From Pseudomonas sp. PSE14 (GTDB lineage Bacteria > Pseudomonadota > Gammaproteobacteria > Pseudomonadales > Pseudomonadaceae), in the NCBI RefSeq assembly GCF_029203285.1, contig NZ_CP115669.1, positions 4,278,001 to 4,342,000 on the forward strand: 64,000 bases of DNA. Direction: 5' to 3'. The translations under genes and the position numbers were made by a program. Shown piece by piece: positions 55,500-64,000 of this stretch (positions within the stretch are counted from its first letter, which is position 1; each line of letters opens with the position of its first letter). The notes beneath the pieces are model-generated. The model was given only the letters and a program-made list of their open reading frames with translations. It was not told where the DNA came from and ran no database searches.

Positions 55500-56681
55500 T
55501 CAACCACGGGAGAGGAAGCGCATGCCCTCTTCCAGGCCGCTCAGGGTCAGCGGGTACATCTGTTCCTTCACCAGCTCGCGGACAAGGCCCGTGGAGGCGG
55601 TGTAGTTCCAGGTGTCCTTCGGATACGGGTTGATCCAGATGAGCTTCTTGTACTTCTCCATGAAGCGCTGCATCCAGACGTAGCCGGCCTCCTCGTTCCA
55701 GTGCTCAACGCTGCCGCCGGCCTGGGTGATCTCGTAGGGCGCCATGGCGGCGTCGCCGACGAACACAACCTTGTAGTCCGGCCCGTACTTGTGCAGCAGG
55801 TCGAAGGTGGCGGTGCGCTCGCTGGAGCGGCGCAGGTTGTTCTTCCACACCGACTCGTAGATGAAGTTGTGGAAGTAGAAGTACTCCAGGTGCTTGAACT
55901 CGGTCTTGCAGGCCGAGAACAGCTCCTCGCAGACCTTCACGTGGGCGTCCATGGAGCCGCCGATATCCAGCAGCAGCAGGAGCTTCACGGTGTTGCGGCG
56001 CTCGGGGCGCATCTGGATGTTGAGCAGGCCGGCGTCCTTGGCCGTATGGTCGATGGTGCCGTCGATATCCAGCTCTTCCGCCGCGCCCTCGCGGGCGAAC
56101 TTGCGCAGGCGGCGCAGGGCGATCTTGATGTTGCGCGTGCCCAGCTCGACCTGGTCGTCGAGGTTCTTGTACTCGCGCTGGTCCCAGACCTTGGCCGCCT
56201 TGCCCTGGCGCTTGCCGGCGTCGCCGACGCGGATGCCCTCGGGGTTGAAGCCGCCGGAGCCGAACGGGCTGGTGCCGCCGGTGCCGATCCACTTGTTGCC
56301 GCCGGCGTGGCGTTCCTTCTGCTCTTCCAGGCGTTTCTTGAACTCCTCGATGAGCTTGTCCAGGCCGCCGAGGGACTGGATCTGCGCGCGTTCCTCGTCG
56401 GTCAGCAGGCGCTCGAACTCCTTGCGCAGCCACTCTTCGGGGATCAGCGCCTTGAGGTGGTCGTCGAGCTTTTCCAGGCCCTTGAAGTAGGCGCCGAAGG
56501 CCCGGTCGAACTTATCGAAATGGCGCTCGTCCTTCACCATGATGGTGCGGGCGAGGTAATAGAACTCGTCCATGTCGGCGAACACAACGCGGTGCTTGAG
56601 CGCATCGATCAGATCGAGCAGCTCGCGCACCGACACCGGCACCTTGGCCGCGCGCATTTCGTTGAACAGGTTGAGCAGCAT
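55500..56681 (-). CDS. VWA domain (CoxE-like) protein, partner of MoxR ATPase
   Basis: A 393-residue cytoplasmic protein of the CoxE/VWA family. The von Willebrand domain starts near residue 230. Its metal motif is D239-IGG-S243-MD, so the middle residue of the usual DxSxS is glycine. An Arg/Lys/Glu-rich region (about 110-190) precedes it. MoxR/VWA pairs act as chaperone-like systems for maturing metalloenzymes or complexes. It follows the MoxR gene on the same strand with a REP doublet between. Confidence 0.88.
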   Translation of the reverse strand: MLLNLFNEMRAAKVPVSVRELLDLIDALKHRVVFADMDEFYYLARTIMVKDERHFDKFDRAFGAYFKGLEKLDDHLKALIPEEWLRKEFERLLTDEERAQIQSLGGLDKLIEEFKKRLEEQKERHAGGNKWIGTGGTSPFGSGGFNPEGIRVGDAGKRQGKAAKVWDQREYKNLDDQVELGTRNIKIALRRLRKFAREGAAEELDIDGTIDHTAKDAGLLNIQMRPERRNTVKLLLLLDIGGSMDAHVKVCEELFSACKTEFKHLEYFYFHNFIYESVWKNNLRRSSERTATFDLLHKYGPDYKVVFVGDAAMAPYEITQAGGSVEHWNEEAGYVWMQRFMEKYKKLIWINPYPKDTWNYTASTGLVRELVKEQMYPLTLSGLEEGMRFLSRG

Positions 56682-56714
56682 GGCTGCATCCTCTCGTGGA
56701 GCATGTGCTCTTCT

Positions 56715-56778
56715 GTAGGAGCGAGCTTGCTCGCGAACCCGGCGAAGCAAAGAGCTTCGCGAGCAAGCTCGCTCCTAC
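56715..56778 (+). repeat. REP-type palindrome pair, family A copy 7 (short centre)
   Basis: Two intact arms only 64 bp overall, inserted between the MoxR and VWA genes of one operon. Confidence 0.9.
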
Positions 56779-56795
56779 GAGAGCAAATCCGGTAA

Positions 56796-57641
56796 TCAGC
56801 GACTGGCGCGGCGGCTCATGAAGGCGAGGCGTTCAAGCAGCTGCACATCCTGCTCGTTCTTCACCAAGGCGCCAGCCAGCGGCGGGATGGCCTTGGTGGG
56901 ATCGCGCTCGCGCAGCACCGCTTCGCCGATATTGTCGGCCATCAGCAGCTTCAGCCAGTCCACCAGCTCGGAGGTGGAAGGCTTCTTCTTCAGACCCGGC
57001 ACCTTGCGCACGTCGAAGAAGATGTCCAGCGCCTCGCTGACCAGCGTGCCGCTGATCTTCGGGTAGTGCACATCGACAATCTTCTGCAGGGTTTCGCGGT
57101 CGGGGAAGGCGATGTAATGGAAGAAGCAGCGGCGCAGGAAGGCGTCCGGCAGCTCCTTCTCGTTGTTGGAGGTGATGATGATGATCGGGCGCTGCTTGGC
57201 CTTGATGGTCTCGTTGGTCTCGTAAACGAAGAACTCCATCTTGTCGAGTTCCTGCAGCAGGTCGTTGGGGAACTCGATGTCGGCCTTGTCGATCTCGTCG
57301 ATCAGCAGGATCACACGCTCTTCGGCCTCGAAGGCCTCCCAGAGCTTGCCCTTCTTGATGTAGTTGCGCACGTCGTGAACCTTGTCCACGCCCAGCTGCG
57401 AGTCGCGCAGGCGGCTGACCGCGTCGTACTCGTACAGGCCCTGGTGGGCCTTGGTGGTGGACTTGATATGCCAGGTGATCAACTTGGCGCCGAAGGACTC
57501 CGCCAGCTGCTCGGCCAGCATGGTCTTGCCGGTGCCCGGCTCACCCTTCACCAGCAGCGGACGCTGCAGGGTGATGGCGGCGTTGACCGCCAGCTTGAGG
57601 TCGTCGGTGGCGACGTAGGACTGAGTGCCTTCGAACTTCAT
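56796..57641 (-). CDS. MoxR family AAA ATPase
   Basis: A 281-residue AAA+ ATPase with Walker A GEPGTGKT (33-40), Walker B ILLIDE (111-116), sensor-1 asparagine in ITSNNEKELPDAFLRR and the lid domain after it. It is likely to work with the downstream VWA protein in assembling or activating some client; the client is not identifiable here. The start is preceded by a weak AGGA-like site. Confidence 0.93.
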   Translation of the reverse strand: MKFEGTQSYVATDDLKLAVNAAITLQRPLLVKGEPGTGKTMLAEQLAESFGAKLITWHIKSTTKAHQGLYEYDAVSRLRDSQLGVDKVHDVRNYIKKGKLWEAFEAEERVILLIDEIDKADIEFPNDLLQELDKMEFFVYETNETIKAKQRPIIIITSNNEKELPDAFLRRCFFHYIAFPDRETLQKIVDVHYPKISGTLVSEALDIFFDVRKVPGLKKKPSTSELVDWLKLLMADNIGEAVLRERDPTKAIPPLAGALVKNEQDVQLLERLAFMSRRASR

Positions 57642-57939
57642 CGGGAAATCCTCGAACGGTAGCGGCCGGGCCTGGCCCGGGCGGAGAGGTGCGTTTGGGA
57701 GACTGCGACTATAACGCGCATGGCGCTCGACTGTGAACGCAGGACGGGCATTCAGTCACTGAATGCCCGGTCACCGCGCGCCCGGCCATTTCTCGCCAGG
57801 CGCCGCCTCCCGGAGATCCATTGAGGCCCGTTCCAGCCACCGCGGCGACCGATCTTTCCGCCGGTTCTGCGTCTGGACGCAGAGGCGGGCTGGGAATAGG
57901 CTTTCGGGTCTACTCAAGAGCGACAAGGACTCTCTCCCC

Positions 57940-58914
<975 letters not shown>

Positions 58915-58922
58915 GACGCCTG

Positions 58923-58939
58923 CGCCCCACTCCGGGGCG
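58923..58939 (+). terminator. Hairpin after cysK
   Basis: CGCCCC-ACT-CGGGGCG type stem with GTTTCCCC after it, 9 bp behind the cysK stop. Confidence 0.4.
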
Positions 58940-59043
58940 GTTTCCCCTGCTCGTTCCGACGCGGTGCGAGCAGGGTCATGCGTGGCTGTCTGCGGACCCG
59001 CAAGCAGCCACCGCCCCTCGCCATGTTCCGGCAAAACGGTTAA

Positions 59044-60219
<1,176 letters not shown>

Positions 60220-60237
60220 GCGTCAGCCTTGCCCCTG

Positions 60238-60263
60238 CAACGCGCGGCTTCGGCCGCGCGTTG
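60238..60263 (+). terminator. Terminator after the second polyamine-binding protein gene
   Basis: A perfect 11-bp stem CAACGCGCGGC with a TTCG loop is followed by TCGTTTC, 18 bp behind the stop. Confidence 0.75.
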
Positions 60264-60663
60264 TCGTTTCTGTCGCAGGAGTCGCGCTTTGCCGCACGAC
60301 TCGCGCAGAACTCGCCAGCGTCGATCCAGACCGCTATAGTCAGCCCACGCAGCGCAGTTGCTGCCCCACTGAACAGGTTTCCATCCATGTCCCGATACCC
60401 GTTGCCCGATCCGGCAATCATCGCTGCAGCCTCCCCGGCCCGCGGCGCGGGTATGGGTGCGACCTGCCCTCCCCCTCCTGTCGTCGCCATCGCGTCGCCT
60501 CCGCCTCCCGGCGCGGCCTATCCGCCGCCCGGCGTGAGCGTCTGACGCCCACGCATCACGCGTATTCCAACACCCGGCTTGCCGCGCTCATCTGACGCGG
60601 CGCCCGGTTTGTGGCTGGCCGCCTGAAGGCCGGCCGTGATCTGCCTGACGACAGGTAAATGGC
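60264..60663 (+). other. 400-bp gap holding one doubtful small ORF
   Basis: Apart from the proline-rich frame at 60387-60545, nothing recognisable is seen here. The segment must contain the promoter of the EamA gene at 60664. Confidence 0.5.
60387..60545 (+). CDS. Possible 52-residue proline-rich small ORF
   Basis: The ATG at 60387 opens a 52-residue frame with two proline runs (TCPPPPVVA and SPPPPGAAYPPPG). It resembles no family I know, and there is no good Shine-Dalgarno sequence. It may be a leader peptide of the EamA gene 118 bp downstream, or chance in GC-rich DNA. Confidence 0.25.
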   Translation: MSRYPLPDPAIIAAASPARGAGMGATCPPPPVVAIASPPPPGAAYPPPGVSV

Positions 60664-61569
60664 ATGATTTCGTTCAATCGTTCGTCCCTAGCCGCCCTGG
60701 CCAGCACCTCGCTCTTCGTGCTGCTGTGGAGCAGCGCCGCCATCATCAGCAAATGGGGCCTGGCCCACGCATCCCCGATGGTGTTCCTCATCGCCCGCTT
60801 CAGCACCGCGCTGGTGGCGCTGCTGATACTCTCGCCGCTGATCGGCCTGCGTTGGCCGCGCGAACGCAAGCAGGTGCGCCATGCCGTGCTCACTGGCCTG
60901 GTAATGCTCGGCATCTACCCGATCTTCTACCTGATGGCGCTGGACCTGCACGTCACCCCCGGGGTCATCGCCACCGTGCTCGGCGTACAGCCGATGCTCA
61001 CCAGCTTCCTGCTCGAACGCCGACATTCGGCCACCCGCCTGGGCGGCCTCGCACTGGGGCTGATCGGACTGGTGATGGTGGTCTACCAGAGCATCGGGCT
61101 GTCGGGCCTGACCTTCGCCGGACTGGCCTGCTCCCTGCTGGCGCTGCTATCGATCACCGGCGGTTCGATCCTGCAGAAGAACATCCGCGAGAACCCACTG
61201 GGCACCCTGCCCCTGCAGTACATCGCCGGGCTGACCCTGTGCCTGGCCGTGGCGCCCTTCCAGCCGCTGCATGTGGAGTGGAATGCCACGTTCATCCTCA
61301 GTGCGCTGTGGATGGGGCTGATGGTCTCGGTGCTGGCCACCGTGCTGCTCTACCGGATGATCGCGGCGGGCAACCTGGTGAACGTCACCAGCCTGTTCTA
61401 CCTGGTGCCGGCGGTCACGGCACTGATGGACTACGGGGTGTTCGGCAACCGCCTGTCCGCCTTGGGCCTGCTGGGGATGGGGCTGATCGTGCTGGGATTG
61501 ATGCTGGTGTTCCGCCAGCCGGCGCCGGTGCGGGCCGCAGAGACAACGCAGGCGGTGGATAACGGCTAA
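60664..61569 (+). CDS. DMT superfamily (EamA) transporter
   Basis: A 301-residue protein with ten helices in two EamA repeats (SLFVLLWSSAAIISKWGLAHASP at the start, GLLGMGLIVLGLMLVF at the end). Metabolite export is the usual role; substrate unknown. It converges on another EamA gene that is not a close copy. Confidence 0.87.
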   Translation: MISFNRSSLAALASTSLFVLLWSSAAIISKWGLAHASPMVFLIARFSTALVALLILSPLIGLRWPRERKQVRHAVLTGLVMLGIYPIFYLMALDLHVTPGVIATVLGVQPMLTSFLLERRHSATRLGGLALGLIGLVMVVYQSIGLSGLTFAGLACSLLALLSITGGSILQKNIRENPLGTLPLQYIAGLTLCLAVAPFQPLHVEWNATFILSALWMGLMVSVLATVLLYRMIAAGNLVNVTSLFYLVPAVTALMDYGVFGNRLSALGLLGMGLIVLGLMLVFRQPAPVRAAETTQAVDNG

Positions 61570-61582
61570 CCGAGCACGAAAA

Positions 61583-61612
61583 CCGGAGGCGGGGATGACT
61601 CCTCGCCTCCGG
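61583..61612. terminator. Shared hairpin between converging EamA genes
   Basis: The stem CCGGAGGCG/CGCCTCCGG lies between the two stops. Neither side has a long T-run, but the AAAA before it would serve the minus-strand gene. Confidence 0.55.
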
Positions 61613-61617
61613 CTGAA

Positions 61618-62523
61618 TCAACTGGCAGTTTCCACCTTCGGCACCGGCGCCGGCCGCAGCACCAGCCAAAGCGCCACGGCAATCAGCAGCCCACCCTGCA
61701 GGTGCGCCCAGGACAGCGACTCGTCCAGCAACAGCGCGCCCCAGAGCACGCCGAACAACGGAATGAGGAAGGTCACCGTCATGGTCTTCAGCGGGCCGAT
61801 ACTGGCCAGCAGGCGGAAATACAGGACATAGGCGAAGGACGTGCAGAGGAAACCCAACCCGGCCAACGCCAGAACCACCTTCGGCTCCAGCAGAGGCGCC
61901 AGCGGCATGTCCAGGCTGGTGCCGAGGAAGAACGGTAGCAGGCACAGCGTTGCGCCGATCTGGCTGCCCAGGGCGGACACGCCGAAGTCCAGACCACCCT
62001 GATCATTGATCCAGCGCTTGGTGATGAACCCGGCAAAGCCGTAGCAGGTGGTCGCCACCAGGCAGGCAGCAGCCCCCCACAGCACGGCGGCGTCCAGCGG
62101 CACCGGGCCGGCCCCTGTCAGCACCGCCACGCCCGCAAGGCCAAGCAGCACGCCCAGCGCCTTGGAGCCGGTCAGCGACTCACCGAAGAACAGCGAACCG
62201 ATCAGAACACCCATCAGCGGCGTGGTGGCATTGAAGATCGCCGAATAGCCCGCCGGCAAGACCCGCGCCGCCAGGCTGTACATCAGCACCGGAATGCCCG
62301 AGCTGATCACCCCGATCAGCAGGATGCGCCCGAACTTGCCCCGGAAGTCCCAGCGCGTGCGCAGTACCAGCAGGATCACCACCAGCCCGACGGCGGAGAG
62401 AAAGACGCGGAAGAACGCGGTCGGCATCACCCCGATGGCGGGCACCAATTGGCGCATGAACAGGAAGCTGGCACCCCAGATGGCAGCCAGCCCGAGCAGG
62501 TTCAAGAGTGCGGCGGGACTCAT
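61618..62523 (-). CDS. DMT superfamily (EamA) transporter
   Basis: A 301-residue ten-helix transporter beginning MSPAALLNLLGLAAIWGASF, with FNATTPLMGVLIGSLFFGES near residue 90, characteristic of EamA proteins. AGGAG-like GGAGCC precedes the start. Its substrate is unknown. It is 85 bp downstream of the GNAT gene and may be co-transcribed with it. Confidence 0.87.
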   Translation of the reverse strand: MSPAALLNLLGLAAIWGASFLFMRQLVPAIGVMPTAFFRVFLSAVGLVVILLVLRTRWDFRGKFGRILLIGVISSGIPVLMYSLAARVLPAGYSAIFNATTPLMGVLIGSLFFGESLTGSKALGVLLGLAGVAVLTGAGPVPLDAAVLWGAAACLVATTCYGFAGFITKRWINDQGGLDFGVSALGSQIGATLCLLPFFLGTSLDMPLAPLLEPKVVLALAGLGFLCTSFAYVLYFRLLASIGPLKTMTVTFLIPLFGVLWGALLLDESLSWAHLQGGLLIAVALWLVLRPAPVPKVETAS

Positions 62524-62608
62524 TGCGAACGGCTCCTTGGCGTGGGAGTCACCAGACTACGCCGCTGGCGGATCGGGTCCACCCGCAGCTGACTTTCAAA
62601 TCCCATGT

Positions 62609-63106
62609 TCAGCTCCTGCGCAGGCGCGCCATGCTCAGCACATCGACAAAGGCGCCGTCGCGGAAGGCGTAGTCTCGCAATTCGCCCTCCACCTCGAAGC
62701 CGAACTTGCGGTACAGCGCGATGGCCGGCTGGTTGTCGGTGTAGACCGTCAGTTCCACGCGACGCAGGTTCATCCAGTTGTCGGCGACCTCCAGCAGCTC
62801 CGCCAGCAGCCGCGTCCCGAGGCCGCGACCCTGCCAGGCGACCGCCACCCCCATGCCGATGGCGCCACAATGGCTGCGGCGCACGCGCGGGGACTGTTCC
62901 AGACTGGCGCTACCGACTACTTCGTCCTGGTGCAGCGCCACCAGGGTTACCTGGCGCTCGCTGTCCTGGCTCAGCCGTTTGCGCCACAGCTCCGGCGCCT
63001 GGTAAGGCATCTGCAGCACCTGACGGGCCACAGCGGGGTCGTTGTAGAGGGCGGTCAGCCCGTTGATGTGCTGCTCCGTGCAGCGTTCGATGCGGAGGGT
63101 GTCCAT
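62609..63106 (-). CDS. GNAT family N-acetyltransferase
   Basis: A 165-residue acetyltransferase with the acetyl-CoA loop GRGLGTRLLAELLEVADNW and the closing VYTDNQPAIALYRKFGFEVEGELRDYAFRDG. This resembles YhhY/RimJ-like enzymes acting on amino groups of metabolites or peptides. GGAGCC precedes the ATG at 63106; a start 8 codons upstream is less likely. Confidence 0.87.
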   Translation of the reverse strand: MDTLRIERCTEQHINGLTALYNDPAVARQVLQMPYQAPELWRKRLSQDSERQVTLVALHQDEVVGSASLEQSPRVRRSHCGAIGMGVAVAWQGRGLGTRLLAELLEVADNWMNLRRVELTVYTDNQPAIALYRKFGFEVEGELRDYAFRDGAFVDVLSMARLRRS

Positions 63107-63272
63107 CGTGGCGGCTCCTTGCCATGGCATCTACCAAAGGCTCTTAATCTAAAGGAACAAGGGCAGCCCAGCATACGCAACTTGCCCCGGGCCGAGCGGT
63201 ACGAATTCGCCCTTTCGTTCCCCGTTGTGCGTGGCTAAGCTCGCTGCACCAAGACTCCGCAGAGGCGCTCCC

Positions 63273-64000
63273 ATGGCTCAGCACTGGCCGGCGACCGAGA
63301 TCGCGACCCTGATCCTCGAAGGCTTCGACGACTACCGCGCACGCTTCCACCAGATCACCGACGGAGCGCCTGCGCGCTTCGAGCAGGCGCTCTGGCAGGA
63401 GGCGCAGCGGGCCTCGACGGAGCGCATCAACCTGTACGAGGAAAAGGTCGCCGAGACCGTGGAACGCCTGACCCGCACCATGGCCCACATCGACCTGGTG
63501 GACGTGGAACGCTGGCCGATCGCCAAGAGCGCCTACATAACCCTGATCGACCCGCGGCTGGACGACGAGCTGGCGGAGACCTGGTTCAACTCGATCTTCT
63601 GCGGCCTGTTCAGCCACGACAACATCAGCGACGGCACCATGTTCGTGCACACCACCCGGCCGTCCCTGCGCGCCCACGCCCGCGACCCGCACACCCGCCT
63701 GTACCGGCCCGCTGGCCACCTGCGCCATACCCTGGAGCAGATCTTCGACGACTACCGCTTCGCCGTGGACTACGACGACCGCGAGCGCGACCTGGAGCGC
63801 ATCGACAGCCTGCTGCGTGCCAGCCTGCCGGACTGGGTGTGCAAGGACCCGACGCTCACCGTCGAGCTGATCGGCTCGGTGTTCTACCGCAACAAGGGCG
63901 CCTACCTGGTGGGCCGCCTGTTCACCCCGGACGAGCAGTGGCCGCTGGTGTTCCCGCTGGTGCACCACGAAGGGCGCGGCATCCAGTTCGACACGGTGAT
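63273..64000 (+). CDS. aceK: Isocitrate dehydrogenase kinase/phosphatase AceK, N-terminal part
   Basis: From the ATG at 63273 the frame is open to the window end, giving 242 codons of AceK. The highly conserved [20 protein letters not shown] and [18 protein letters not shown] segments are present. AceK phosphorylates and dephosphorylates isocitrate dehydrogenase, diverting carbon to the glyoxylate shunt. Only the regulatory domain is inside the window; the kinase domain lies beyond. An AGAGGCG site precedes the start. Confidence 0.94.
   Translation, partial: MAQHWPATEIATLILEGFDDYRARFHQITDGAPARFEQALWQEAQRASTERINLYEEKVAETVERLTRTMAHIDLVDVERWPIAKSAYITLIDPRLDDELAETWFNSIFCGLFSHDNISDGTMFVHTTRPSLRAHARDPHTRLYRPAGHLRHTLEQIFDDYRFAVDYDDRERDLERIDSLLRASLPDWVCKDPTLTVELIGSVFYRNKGAYLVGRLFTPDEQWPLVFPLVHHEGRGIQFDTV

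Overview
The window is GC-rich chromosomal DNA from a Pseudomonas of the P. aeruginosa lineage, but not P. aeruginosa itself. The evidence is gene content and local order. The ssuEADCBF cluster is followed by a second sulfonate-type ABC set and lsfA. A gbuR/gbuA guanidinobutyrase locus, an aphA/polyamine-binding-protein pair, and fumC/bolA neighbours are also present, with several families of Pseudomonas REP-type palindromes between genes. These blocks look like conserved P. aeruginosa-group blocks in a different arrangement (from memory, not a computed alignment). No phage, transposase, integrase, CRISPR array, tRNA or rRNA was seen.

Layout. 1-7.7 kb: housekeeping genes (trhO fragment, bolA, DUF2059 and DUF2804 proteins, fumC with an overlapping quinone-reductase-like gene, aqpZ, an EamA exporter, a MAPEG protein). 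8.0-16.8 kb, all on the minus strand: the sulfur-scavenging region, ssuE-ssuA-ssuD-ssuC-ssuB-ssuF, then a second ABC transporter and the 1-Cys peroxiredoxin lsfA. 17-18.7 kb: a small DUF6316-like gene and a thiolase. 18.9-33.7 kb: a biofilm adhesin locus. It has a giant 3089-residue LapA/BapA-like RTX adhesin on the minus strand and, divergently, its type I secretion system (TolC-like outer-membrane protein, ABC exporter, HlyD-like fusion protein).

33.9-38.1 kb: soxR with a divergent target gene and a textbook SoxR box, a GNAT acetyltransferase, an ABC-F ATPase and a DTW-domain protein. 38.1-46.4 kb: gbuR and, divergently, gbuA, an NTF2-like protein, an NCS1 permease, a sodium/solute symporter, a ketoarginine-decarboxylase-like ThDP enzyme and a metallo-hydrolase. 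Together they look like a route for guanidino compounds. 46.4-54.2 kb: a small 44-residue gene resembling the PA1414 locus, an EamA transporter, a polyamine-binding protein, aphA, a large MscS-type channel, a lipoprotein, a VOC protein and a DUF3079 protein. 54.3-64 kb: an AraC regulator, a VWA/MoxR pair, cysK, a second polyamine-binding protein, two convergent EamA transporters, a GNAT enzyme and the start of aceK, which runs off the window.

The most interesting system is the adhesin locus. The adhesin carries an N-terminal retention module followed by a TAAG motif, as expected for a substrate of the c-di-GMP-controlled LapD/LapG protease system. The divergent promoter region contains a 14-bp palindrome close to the FleQ consensus, which would place transcription under c-di-GMP control as well. 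The 14 large repeats show signs of ongoing DNA homogenisation. No wholly unknown multi-gene system could be supported.
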